A stretch of 64,000 nucleotides of DNA from Dryocosmus kuriphilus (Eukaryota; Arthropoda; Insecta; Hymenoptera; Cynipidae): contig CM076193.1 of assembly GCA_038277395.1 (NCBI GenBank), positions 83,591,583 to 83,655,582 of the forward strand, in the 5' to 3' direction. Positions 13,647-24,275 of this stretch are shown here, piece after piece. The translations under genes and the position numbers were made by a program. Below the pieces are notes generated by a model, which worked only from the letters and a program-made list of their open reading frames with translations, was not told the origin of the DNA and did not search any database. Positions within the stretch are counted from its first letter, which is position 1, and each line of letters starts with the position of its first letter.

Positions 13647-13956
13647 CCACCAGTGAAAATTTTAGAACTTGTATTTACCCGATCTATGATGGAAAGATTC
13701 AGCGAAGAGTGTATTACGTCAGTACACTTAATGTATAGAACATTGTTATTTTTTATTTTTGTTGGTAAATGTCTGAATAGAATTGATATTTGAAATTCTT
13801 ATAAGAAGGAAATTGGAAACTGACCTTTGCTTCAGACAATTTATAGAGTATTCAGAGGAGTTGAAAAGCAGGAAATCTACTTTATCTAAACTCAATGATA
13901 ACTCTTTTTACGATTTTTAAATAAAATCCGAAAATATACAAATTTTCTAAAAAATC

Positions 13957-14028
13957 ACTGTGGACCGGATTTGAACCGGCAACCTTCTCAATTCCAGTGA
14001 GACGCGCTACTAATTGAGCCACCACAGC
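13957..14028 (-). tRNA. tRNA-like copy with G18 changed to A
   Basis: The D loop reads AATTAGTA. An extra A follows the acceptor-proximal spacer (CAGCCACACC), giving a 383-bp unit. Confidence 0.65.
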
Positions 14029-14339
14029 CACACCAGTGAAAATTTTAGAACTTGTATTTACCCGATCTATGATGGAAAGATTCAGCGAAGAGTGTATTAC
14101 GTCAGTACACTTAATGTATAGAACATTGTTATTTTTTATTTTTGATGGTAAATGTCTGAATAGAATTGATATTTGAAATTCTTATAAGAAGGAAATTGGA
14201 AACTGACCTTTGCTTCAGACAATTTATAGAGTATTCAGAGGAGTTGAAAAGCAGGAAATCTACTTTATCTAAACTCAATGATAACTCTTTTTACGATTTT
14301 TAAATAAAATCCGAAAATATACAAATTTTCTAAAAAATC

Positions 14340-14411
14340 ACTGTGGACCGGATTTGAACCGTCAACCTTCTCAATTCCAGTGAGACGCGCTACCAATTGA
14401 GCCACCACAGC
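14340..14411 (-). tRNA. tRNA-like copy with a T-stem mismatch
   Basis: The 5' T-stem strand is GACGG instead of GCCGG. One pair is lost and the first part of the B box region is altered. Confidence 0.65.
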
Positions 14412-15485
14412 CCACCAGTGAAAATTTTAGAACTTGTATTTACCCGATCTATGATGGAAAGATTCAGCGAAGAGTGTATTACGTCAGTACACTTAATGTA
14501 TAGAACATTGTTATTTTTTATTTTTGATGGTAAATGTCTGAATAGAATTGATATTTGAAATTCTTATAAGAAGGAAATTGGAAACTGACCTTTGCTTCAG
14601 ACAATTTATAGAGTATTCAGAGGAGTTGAAAAGCAGGAAATCTACTTTATCTAAACTCAATGATAACTCTTTTTACGATTTTTAAATAAAATCCGAAAAT
14701 ATACAAATTTTCTAAAAAATCACTGTGGACCGGATTTGAACCGGCAACCTTCTCAATTCCAGTGAGACGCGCTACCAATTGAGCCACCACAGCCCACCAG
14801 TGAAAATTTTAGAACTTGTATTTACCCGATCTATGATGGAAAGATTCAGCGAAGAGTGTATTACGTCAGTACACTTAATGTATAGAACATTGTTATTTTT
14901 TATTTTTGATGGTAAATGTCTGAATAGAATTGATATTTGAAATTCTTATAAGAAGGAAATTGGAAACTGACCTTTGCTTCAGACAATTTATAGAGTATTC
15001 AGAGGAGTTGAACAGCAGGAAATCTACTTTATCTAAACTCAATGATAACTCTTTTTACGATTTTTAAATAAAATCCGAAAATATACAAATTTTCTAAAAA
15101 ATCACTGTGGACCGGATTTGAACCGGCAACCTTCTCAATTCCAGTGAGACGCGCTACCAATTGAGCCACCACAGCCCACCAGTGAAAATTTTAGAACTTG
15201 TATTTACCCGATCTATGATGGAAAGATTCAGCGAAGAGTGTATTACGTCAGTACACTTAATGTATAGAACATTGTTATTTTTTATTTTTGATGGTAAATG
15301 TCTGAATAGAATTGATATTTGAAATTCTTATAAGAAGGAAATTGGAAACTGACCTTTGCTTCAGACAATTTATAGAGTATTCAGAGGAGTTGAAAAGCAG
15401 GAAATCTACTTTATCTAAACTCAATGATAACTCTTTTTACGATTTTTAAATAAAATCCGAAAATATACAAATTTTCTAAAAAATC

Positions 15486-15557
15486 ACTGTGGACCGGATT
15501 TGAACCGGCAACCTTCTCAATTCCAGTGAGACGCGCTACCAATTGAGCCACCAGCGC
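15486..15557 (-). tRNA. tRNA-like copy with a broken acceptor stem
   Basis: The 5' acceptor strand reads GCGCTGG instead of GCTGTGG, which removes two pairs with CCACAGT. Confidence 0.65.
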
Positions 15558-16632
15558 CCACCAGTGAAAATTTTAGAACTTGTATTTACCCGATCTATGA
15601 TGGAAAGATTCAGCGAAGAGTGTATTACGTCAGTACACTTAATGTATAGAACATTGTTATTTTTTATTTTTGATGGTAAATGTCTGAATAGAATTGATAT
15701 TTGAAATTCTTATAAGAAGGAAATTGGAAACTGACCTTTGCTTCAGACAATTTATAGAGTATTCAGAGGAGTTGAAAAGCAGGAAATCTACTTTATCTAA
15801 ACTCAATGATAACTCTTTTTACGATTTTTAAATAAAATCCGAAAATATACAAATTTTCTAAAAAATCACTGTGGACCGGATTTGAACCGGCAACCTTCTC
15901 AATTCCAGTGAGACGCGCTACCAATTGAGCCACCACAGCCCACCAGTGAAAATTTTAGAACTTGTATTTACCCGATCTATGATGGAAAGATTCAGCGAAG
16001 AGTGTATTACGTCAGTACACTTAATGTATAGAAACATTGTTATTTTTTATTTTTGATGGTAAATGTCTGAATAGAATTGATATTTGAAATTCTTATAAGA
16101 AGGAAATTGGAAACTGACCTTTGCTTCAGACAATTTATAGAGTATTCAGAGGAGTTGAACAGCAGGAAATCTACTTTATCTAAACTCAATGATAACTCTT
16201 TTTACGATTTTTAAATAAAATCCGAAAATATACAAATTTTCTAAAAAATCACTGTGGACCGGATTTGAACCGGCAACCTTCTCAATTCCAGTGAGACGCG
16301 CTACCAATTGAGCCACCACAGCCCACCAGTGAAAATTTTAGAACTTGTATTTACCCGATCTATGATGGAAAGATTCAGCGAAGAGTGTATTACGTCAGTA
16401 CACTTAATGTATAGAACATTGTTATTTTTTATTTTTGATGGTAAATGTCTGAATAGAATTGATATTTGAAATTCTTATAAGAAGGAAATTGGAAACTGAC
16501 CTTTGCTTCAGACAATTTATAGAGTATTCAGAGGAGTTGAAAAGCAGGAAATCTACTTTATCTAAACTCAATGATAACTCTTTTTACGATTTTTAAATAA
16601 AATCCGAAAATATACAAATTTTCTAAAAAATC

Positions 16633-16704
16633 ACTGCGGACCGGATTTGAACCGGCAACCTTCTCAATTCCAGTGAGACGCGCTACCAATTGAGCCACCA
16701 CAGC
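16633..16704 (-). tRNA. tRNA-like copy with a G-U acceptor pair
   Basis: The 3' acceptor strand reads CCGCAGT, so pair 5:68 becomes U-G. The fold is kept. Confidence 0.7.
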
Positions 16705-17476
16705 CCACCAGTGAAAATTTTAGAACTTGTATTTACCCGATCTATGATGGAAAGATTCAGCGAAGAGTGTATTACGTCAGTACACTTAATGTATAGAACA
16801 TTGTTATTTTTTATTTTTGATGGTAAATGTCTGAATAGAATTGATATTTGAAATTCTTATAAGAAGGAAATTGGAAACTGACCTTTGCTTCAGACAATTT
16901 ATAGAGTATTCAGAGGAGTTGAAAAGCAGGAAATCTACTTTATCTAAACTCAATGATAACTCTTTTTACGATTTTTAAATAAAATCCGAAAATATACAAA
17001 TTTTCTAAAAAATCACTGTGGACCGGATTTGAACCGGCAACCTTCTCAATTCCAGTGAGACGCGCTACCAATTGAGCCACCACAGCCCACCAGTGAAAAT
17101 TTTAGAACTTGTATTTACCCGATCTATGATGGAAAGATTCAGCGAAGAGTGTATTACGTCAGTACACTTAATGTATAGAACATTGTTATTTTTTATTGTT
17201 GATGGTAAATGTCTGAATAGAATTGATATTTGAAATTCTTATAAGAAGGAAATTGGAAACTGACCTTTGCTTCAGACAATTTATAGAGTATTCAGAGGAG
17301 TTGAAAAGCAGGAAATCTACTTTATCTAAACTCAATGATAACTCTTTTTACGATTTTTAAACAAAATCCGAAAATATACAAATTTTCTAAAAAATCACGT
17401 AATACGTAATACACTCTTCGCTGAATCTTTCCATCATAGATCGGGTAAATACAAGTTCTAAAATTTTCACTGGTGG

Positions 17477-17547
17477 GCTGTGGTGGCTCAATTGGTAGCG
17501 CGTCTCACTGGAATTGAGAAGGTTGCCGTTCAAATCCGGTCCACAGT
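17477..17547 (+). tRNA. Inverted tRNA-like copy 1, 71 nt
   Basis: First copy after the inversion. One G is missing from the 5' T stem (GCCG before TTCAAAT), which shortens the stem and weakens the B box. Confidence 0.65.
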
Positions 17548-17857
17548 GATTTTTTAGAAAATTTGTATATTTTCGGATTTTATTTAAAAATCGTAAAAAG
17601 AGTTATCATTGAGTTTAGATAAAGTAGATTTCCTGCTTTTCAACTCCTCTGAATACTCTATAAATTGTCTGAAGCAAAGGTCAGTTTCCAATTTCCTTCT
17701 TATAAGAATTTCAAATATCAATTCTATTCAGACATTTACCATCAAAAATAAAAAATAACAATGTTCTATACATTAAGTGTACTGACGTAATACACTCTTC
17801 GCTGAATCTTTCCATCATAGATCGGGTAAATACAAGTTCTAAAATTTTCACTGGTGG

Positions 17858-17929
17858 GCTGTGGTGGCTCAATTGGTAGCGCGTCTCACTGGAATTGAGA
17901 AGGTTGCCGGTTCAAATCCGGTCCACAGT
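17858..17929 (+). tRNA. Inverted tRNA-like copy 2, canonical
   Basis: It is identical in all stems and boxes to the common minus-strand form, anticodon GGA, and is followed by GATTTTTTAG. Confidence 0.78.
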
Positions 17930-18238
17930 GATTTTTTAGAAAATTTGTATATTTTCGGATTTTATTTAAAAATCGTAAAAAGAGTTATCATTGAGTTTAG
18001 ATAAAGTAGATTTCCTGCTTTTCAACTCTCTGAATACTCTATAAATTGTCTGAAGCAAAGGTCAGTTTCCAATTTCCTTCTTATAAGAATTTCAAATATC
18101 AATTCTATTCAGACATTTACCATCAAAAATAAAAAATAACAATGTTCTATACATTAAGTGTACTGACGTAATACACTCTTCGCTGAATCTTTCCATCATA
18201 GATCGGGTAAATACAAGTTCTAAAATTTTCACTGGTGG

Positions 18239-18310
18239 GCTGTGGTGGCTCAATTGGTAGCGCCTCTCACTGGAATTGAGAAGGTTGCCGGTTCAAATCC
18301 GGTGCACAGT
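18239..18310 (+). tRNA. Inverted tRNA-like copy 3, C26 and acceptor mismatch
   Basis: Residue 26 is C, and the 3' acceptor starts with G (GCACAGT), giving a 7:66 mismatch. Confidence 0.68.
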
Positions 18311-18620
18311 GATTTTTTAGAATATTTGTATATTTTCGGATTTTATTTAAAAATCGTAAAAAGAGTTATCATTGAGTTTAGATAAAGTAGACTTTCCTGC
18401 TTTTCAACTCCTCTGAATACTCTATAAATTGTCTGAAGCAAAGGTCAGTTTCCAATTTCCTTCTTATAAGAATTTCAAATATCAATTCTATTCAGACATT
18501 TACCATCAAAAATAAAAAATAACAATGTCTATACATTAAGTGTACTGACGTAATACACTCTTCGCTGAATCTTTCCATCATAGATCGGGTAAATACAAGT
18601 TCTAAAATTTTCACTGGTGG

Positions 18621-18692
18621 GCTGTGGTGGCTCAATTGGTAGCGCGTCTCACTGGAATTGAGAAGGTTGCCGGTTCAAATCCGGTCCACAGT
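18621..18692 (+). tRNA. Inverted tRNA-like copy 4, canonical, last in the array
   Basis: Canonical 72-nt block with T6 stop. The unit's spacer runs only to about 18865 before unrelated sequence begins. Confidence 0.78.
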
Positions 18693-18865
18693 GATTTTTT
18701 AGAAAATTTGTATATTTTCGGATTTTATTTAAAAATCGTAAAAAGAGTTATCATTGAGTTTAGATAAAGTAGATTTCCTGCTTTTCAACTCCTCTGAATA
18801 CTCTATAAATTGTCTGAAGCAAAGGTCAGTTTCCAATTTCCTTCTTATAAGAATTTCAAATATTT

Positions 18866-19559
18866 ATTAAAGTGGTTAAAGTTAAATCAGCAAATAAATT
18901 AATTATTCAAAAGTAAGTAGCTTAAATCCTTATCATAAATACAATACAATATGCATGTTTAAGCATTTTTGCTTGATGGCTGCATTTATGCTTAATAGGT
19001 TATATGGTTATAGGTGTTAAATAAAAACTCTAACCTCCCAACTCAATTTTTTTCATTTTATTCATCAAATCTTAGACTTATAGACTTTTTCTCGGTCTGT
19101 ATAGCAGTTTCTCCTCAAAATATAGACAAGTTCACAGAGTGGAAAAATATCTGATTGAACTACTGTTTGCATAAAATACTTCCGAAACATTCTTTACATT
19201 ATAAGTGTAGATGTTGAATTTTTTTGACTGGCGCAGGTTATGTTGTAGAATGGTAACTAAATGTTGATCTCTTAGTCGGTTAAAATAATTATATTTGAAA
19301 ATAGCTTTCGCCGGACTACATCTGGCCTCATCAGTTAAAAATGGACAACCTCGACATTATGAAGACTCTGGGTCGCTGGTGGTCTCTGATCCGATGGATC
19401 TCGACCAAGAAGTGGTCCTTCCAGGGGGAACGGCAAAACCCCCTGGAATATTGGGGGCGCGAGTCCCCACGCCCCAAGCTAAGATGTGATCTCCGTGTTG
19501 AAGGCTGGATGGCACTAAGGTTACCAAATCCTTGAACATCCCGGCATGCCCCCCTCAAT
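18866..19559. other. Unassigned stretch between the array and the LINE
   Basis: AT-rich to about 19280, then GC-richer sequence that probably belongs to the 5' region of the LINE that follows. Short open frames on both strands (60-75 codons) show no recognisable domain. Nothing else is supported. Confidence 0.5.
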
Positions 19560-19705
19560 GGAGGTGGACGTGGCGGAATCTAAAGGAGGTGTCTTCAACA
19601 GAGACTCAGGGGCACCGGGTCGAATCCTTTCGTATTTAGACTTTCTCCCTGCATGCGGGACTTTGCAGGGAGTGACTTTATCCCCAGCTACTCGTGGGAC
19701 AAAAA

Positions 19706-20523
19706 ATGTCTATTAACAAAAATAAAACAAACAAAACACATGAGGATCTCCATGGGGGATCTTCATCAAACTCATCGCGAATGGGGGACGGCCCTAATAG
19801 GGATGGCCCCTCAGCAATGAAGAACACAACCGTTGTAAATAGCAGTATCTCAACTGTTGAAAATAAAATGACCGAGCTGTCTTTTAAGAGAAAAAGATGC
19901 TCTGGGGCAGAAAGGCAGAAATATCGCCTTGAAAAGCAGCTGGCAGAGTGTAGCCAGGACTCCCCACAAGGGATTGTCAATAGGCAAACTCCAGCGGGAG
20001 CAATTCCTCCTGCTCAAAATATGGGCAAGAGGAAAAAGGGCTCAAAGGATACTCCGCCAAACAGGGAGTCGAAAAGACCAAAGGCCATGGGGACGCAGGG
20101 ACTTTCCTTTGCGCAGATGGCTGGTAACGCTCTGATGAGAGTGGTCGTCGCATCGGGTTATCCTGATGACTGCCTAGCTTCAATGGAGTTGGGTAAGCTG
20201 AGGGATGAAATCTCGAAAGGGTTTGACGCGTTACCTCGTGAGGGATGCGCCCCTAGATTCGAGGACATGTTCCTCAAGGCGGGGGCCATCGTGGTATAGG
20301 CTGCTGACACCTAGTCGAAAAAGTGGCTGGAAGAGAGGGCTCCAACATTCAGGATCAAAGAGGAACTGAATTTGGAGGTCAAGGAAATAGAGTGCCTCCA
20401 GAGGTACCAGAGAGCGACCGTGCTGATTCCCGGTACGCCCGAGGATCCGGCGGTTGTTCTGGGGCGCCTGAGGTTTCAGAACCCTACCCTTAAACAGACT
20501 CCTGGAGAGTATACCATCGTATG
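19706..20523 (+). pseudogene. LINE ORF1 (gag-like), interrupted
   Basis: Open from the ATG at 19706 to a TAG at 20297. The same frame then continues to read as protein-like sequence through a second TAG near 20312 and on to a TGA at about 20521. The N-terminal part is polar and rich in Ser, Asn, Lys and Arg, with a basic KRKK patch, as in nucleic-acid-binding LINE ORF1 proteins. The central part (FAQMAGNALMRVVVASGYPD) is a conserved-looking helix. No CCHC knuckle is visible before the breaks. Its place just before the endonuclease supports the ORF1 call; the stops make it a pseudogene. Confidence 0.6.
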
Positions 20524-20710
20524 AAGGGAAATAGGCCAGCGGGAACGGGTTGGTTGATGACGGTCAGTTTCCCCGAAAGCGTCATTAGGGCGCTCACGTT
20601 TCTGGACTTTCGACCCTATCTAGGGGCTGGTAGATTCTCTTTCCGGGTGACCCGTTAGGGCACTGCAGGGAGACCAGAAGCACCTGGAGATACTCCGGCT
20701 TAGTCGATTA

Positions 20711-21514
20711 ATGGCTAGGTCGGGGATCTACATGTCTCAGATAAACTTGCACCATAGCAAAGGCGCTTCGGCAGTCTTAGCCAGGCGCATGGCAGTGGTG
20801 CAGACAGGTATAGCCCTAATCCAAGAACCTTGGTTATACAAGGAAAAGATCTGTGGCTTGGGACGCTCTGGTTCTTTATATAAGGGGCCAAGCGAAAAAG
20901 CACCAAGGGCATGCATAGTCGTTAAGGATATAGGTGCGATATTGGTGCCTAAACACTGTTCCAGGGACCTTGTCCTTATCAAGGGAAGGCTTAGGGGCAT
21001 GCGTGGAGAAAGGCTAGAGGTGTATGTTTGCCTCAGCGTACTTTCCGGGCGATGGGCGGGGGCACTTATACAGCACTGTCAGGAGAAGGAAATCCGTCTG
21101 TTGTTGGAGTGCGATGCGAACGCTCACCATGTGGTGTGGGGGAGCACGAACATCAATAATAGAGGAAGATATCTTATAGAATACTTAGCTGGCACTGAGC
21201 TGGAGATACTAAATAGAGGTAATGTACCTACATTCCAGAACAAAAATAGGAGTGAGGTTCTCGACTTGACTCTATGCTCGGGAAAACTGAGGGGCAGGGT
21301 AGTGGGATGGAGAGTCTCCGATGAGGAGTCTCTCTCAGACCACAAATACATGTTGTTTCAGTTGGCCCTAAGAAAACCGGAGGTTTCGAAGATCAGAAAT
21401 CCCAGGAACACACTTTGGGACTTTTATAAAGAGGAACTCAAAGGCAGGCTCGTGGAGTTTCCTACGAGGTATGGAACCATAGACAAATTAGAGCATGCTG
21501 CGGATTTTTTGTAG
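20711..21514 (+). pseudogene. LINE ORF2 endonuclease domain (APE type)
   Basis: 267 codons encode an exonuclease-endonuclease-phosphatase fold used to nick target DNA for target-primed reverse transcription. Visible motifs are IALIQEPWLY near residue 35-43 (catalytic Glu), LLLECDANAHHVVWGS near 128-144 (D-x-N), NRGNVPTF near 168, VLDLTL near 184 (Asp), and SDHKYMLF near 213 (terminal Asp-His pair). All key residues appear present. The frame ends at a TAG at 21512. The continuation to the RT carries more stops and a change of frame, so the domain would be made alone, if at all. Confidence 0.8.
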
Positions 21515-21600
21515 AGAGCTTTGATAAAATCTTATGAGAATAACTGCCCTATGAGCCCAATAAAATCTAGGAATGGGGCCGAGTGATGGAATAACCACTT

Positions 21601-23100
21601 GAGAGACTAAGGAAAAAGACTAGATCATTGTGTAATAGGGCAAACAAAACTAAACTCCCGTCAGAATGGGACAGGTATAAACTTGCCCAGACTGACTATA
21701 AGGAAAAAATAAGGAGATACAAACGAGATGGCTGGACTGGCTTCTGTGAAGACACAAAAGATATCTCGGGCACAGCGAGGCTTCACAAGATCCTGGCGAA
21801 AGACCCGGAAGCTCGCCTCGCACTCACAAGGCTCGAAAATGGCGAGCTTGCAGGAGATGAAGAAACAATTCTGAATCGTCTGATGGAAGTTCACTTTCCA
21901 GGCTTTCAGAGAAAACAAAACGGCCAGCAAGAGGAGTGCCTAGGCCTAAGGAGAGAGAAGGCCGACTGGCGTTTCGCAGCAAAGATCGTGGATAGTAGGA
22001 AGGTAGAATGGGCCGTTAAATCCTTCTGCCCCTATAAGTCACCGGGGGCGGATCGGGTGTTTCCAGTGCTGCTACAAAAGGGCATGGATAGCGTCATCGC
22101 CCCGTTGGCAAAACTTTTCAGGGCCAGTATAGCCCTGAAACATGTGCCGTCGGCATGGAAGAACGGCAGGGCAGTCTTTCTGCCCAAACCGGGTAGGGAG
22201 GGCTACACCGCTGCGAAAGATTTTAGACCAATCAGCTTAACGTCTTTCATCCTGAAGACGGTAGAGAAGTTGGTCGAGAGATACATCAGGGATGAGGTGC
22301 TTCTAACTTCCCCATTGCACAAAGGGCAGCACGCTTTTCAGGCGGGCTGCTCGGTAGAAGCAGCGCTTCACGCTGCTGTGACAAAAGTGGAGCAACAGCT
22401 CGAACAAGGAGGATATGCGGTGGGCATCTTCCTGGATATAGAGGGTGCCTTCATCATTACCCCCCGAGAAGTCATCTGTCGGGAGGCCACAAGGTGCGGC
22501 GTGCCAAGCCAGCTAGTATACTGGATAAGGAGTATTCTGCACGGGAGGCATCTCGAAACCAGATGGGGTAATGGCCGGGTAGGGGGAGTGGCGCCACAAG
22601 GATGCCCACAGGGAGGTGTGTTGTCACCTCTCCTGTGGTGCATTGTGGTTGACAGTCTCCTACGATGGTTGAATGAAAAAGGTTATTACACCCTAGGCTA
22701 CCCGGATGACTTTGTGATCCTAGTCAGGGGATCTCATCTAGATATACTAATGGGGCTTACGTGGTCGGCGCTGCAAATCGTAGAGCTATGGTGCGATAGC
22801 GCAGGGCTCTCGGTTAACCCGGAGAAGACCAGTTTGGTAATATTCACGAGGAAATACAAGGTGCCGAAAGTGGAGACTCCTTCATTCCGTGGCAAGAGAC
22901 TAATGACCTCAGACTCGATTAAGTATCTGGGGCTCACCCTGGATAGTAGACTGAGCTGGGTGAAGCATCTGGAAGCGCAATGTAGGAGATTCATTACGAC
23001 CTTTTGGACGTGTACAAGAGTCTTTGGACTGACGTGGGGGTTGAGGCCTAAAATGATAGCCTGGCTATACACCATGGTCCTCAAACCGAGACTTTTATAA
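21601..23100 (+). pseudogene. LINE ORF2 reverse transcriptase domain, active-site variant
   Basis: An open stretch of about 500 codons in a different frame from the endonuclease. RT blocks are clear: KSPGADRVFPVLLQKG, FRPISLTSFILKTVEKLVERYI, FLDIEGAF (Asp at about residue 270, counted from 21628), PQGGVLSPLLW (about 327) and GYPDDFVIL (357-365). The YxDD box reads YPDD where Ala or Met is usual, which probably impairs activity although both aspartates remain. The frame ends with LKPRLL at a TAA at 23098, exactly where homology ends. The RNase H that normally follows is missing. Confidence 0.85.
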
Positions 23101-23358
23101 TGAATGATGATGCGTCTCAAAAGTATTTTCTGCTTGAACCAATTCAAAAATGGTGTTTTACGATAAATAATAATCCAACAAAGCTGAGTGAAGTGAGACA
23201 AATTTTCAAAATAATTAAGCTATGAATTTCCATGCATATTAATGATACGAGCTTGACGAAAGTAGTAGGGCTATACAGGAACGGGGCCACTTACCATCCG
23301 AGCAAGCTTCTGTTCCATGCTAAATCATTTACCGCCAGTCGGTATTACCCTTATTCGG
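23101..23358. other. Short unassigned spacer
   Basis: Sequence between the LINE break and the left end of the giant inverted-repeat element. It contains direct TCGGTAATAC/TCGGTATTAC-like motifs similar to the terminus that follows. No gene is seen. Confidence 0.5.
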
Positions 23359-23711
23359 TAATGCAGATTCCTTCCGGAGATTACCCTTAGTCGGTAATAC
23401 TACATAGTTCCAGTCGTCACCGCTAAATGTCGCCCATTGTCGCTATTGGTAATGCATATTCCTAATGATCAAAATAATGCGCCAAATGTAAAATTTTAGA
23501 AATAAACAAAATACGTTGTTCCAGCCGCCACCGCTAGATGTCGCCCATTGTCGCTATTGGTAATGTAGATTCCTAATGATCAACATAATGCGCCAAATTT
23601 AAAATAAATAACAAACATAAAATACATAAAATAAATAAAAATAGTAAAATCAATAAAATAAATGAGATAAATAAAATAAATAAAATAATGAATAAAGTCA
23701 GTAAAAATTAA

Positions 23712-23787
23712 CTGCGGCCCCAGGGAATCGAACCCTTAGCCGCCGACTCGAAAACCCGATGCACTAACCACTCCGCCAACCACACAG
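23712..23787 (-). tRNA. tRNA-like unit in the left arm
   Basis: On the minus strand it has a clean A box (TGGCGGAGTGG) and B box (GGTTCGATTCC) 30-40 bases apart, and CTGTG/CGCAG ends that partly pair. The anticodon arm does not fold cleanly and several acceptor positions mismatch. It is better read as a Pol III promoter-bearing tRNA relic than a working tRNA. The mirror copy is at 40593. Confidence 0.5.
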
Positions 23788-24275
23788 TTGGTGACGAGTT
23801 ACATACAGTCAACTCATGACCTTACTACCGCACCGCTTCCTCTCAAGCTAGTCTTTGAGGGGTGAAAAGGGGAGCAGCCAAGTGACGCACACCATGTAAC
23901 ACGTTATAGATTAAAATGAATAAAATAAATGTAAGAAAATAAAATAAAATAAAAAGAAAATAAAATAAACGAAAGCAAAATAAAGTAGAAAATTTCAATA
24001 AATATTTTTTTTGCACTATTATATAGATCGGTTCGACAAAAGCGCGGTCCTAATTTGCATAAAACAGATTTATGTATATAAGGAATAGTTCGTAAGAAAG
24101 AGAATTGGTAAGCAACATTGGCCAATCGACATTCGAAGATCGAGTACGAACGATAATCGGAAGATGTGTAAGGCTCGCGCACGTAGGTGAATATGCGTAA
24201 TGCTCACGCACGTAACATATATATTTTCAAAGCCTAATAAAACCCCTGCACTTTAGATATGTTTTCAAAATTTCA

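Larger units (their letters stand above)
564..17397 (-). repeat. 382-bp tandem array, 44 units with tRNA-like genes on the minus strand
   Basis: Unit length is 381-384 bp with very high identity, except one 389-bp unit. Each unit has a 72-nt tRNA-like block and about 310 bp of AT-rich spacer. The tRNA-like blocks begin (low coordinate) at 578, 961, 1343, 1726, 2108, 2490, 2872, 3254, 3637, 4019, 4401, 4783, 5165, 5547, 5929, 6311, 6693, 7077, 7459, 7841, 8223, 8605, 8987, 9369, 9758, 10140, 10522, 10903, 11284, 11666, 12048, 12430, 12812, 13194, 13576, 13957, 14340, 14722, 15104, 15486, 15868, 16251, 16633 and 17015. Shared rare variants show block duplication: units from 9758 reappear 3,054 bp later, from 12812 on. 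Short 63-codon open frames appear in a few units only and are chance. Confidence 0.98.
17398..18865 (+). repeat. Inverted end of the 382-bp array, four units
   Basis: The same repeat runs in the opposite orientation, with tRNA-like blocks starting at 17477, 17858, 18239 and 18621. The switch is abrupt. The minus-oriented unit stops inside the tRNA acceptor stem, and the inverted unit starts mid-spacer, with a short CGTAATA duplication at the join. Similarity ends near 18865, within the spacer of the last unit. Confidence 0.97.
19560..23100 (+). mobile_element. Decayed LOA/Jockey-like non-LTR retrotransposon, truncated at the 3' side
   Basis: It carries, in order, a leader, an ORF1, an apurinic-type endonuclease and a reverse transcriptase, all on the plus strand. 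The GCPQGGVLSPLLW RT block and the endonuclease CDANAHH block resemble insect LOA-clade elements from memory. Similarity stops at about 23098, right after the RT thumb, so the RNase H and tail expected for LOA are absent. Several stops and at least one frameshift make it non-autonomous. The 5' border is only approximate. Confidence 0.75.

Noticed and set aside
564..18865. CRISPR-like regular array
   Set aside because: Units are about 382 bp with near-identical spacers and internal tRNA folds; there are no short repeats with variable spacers and no cas genes.
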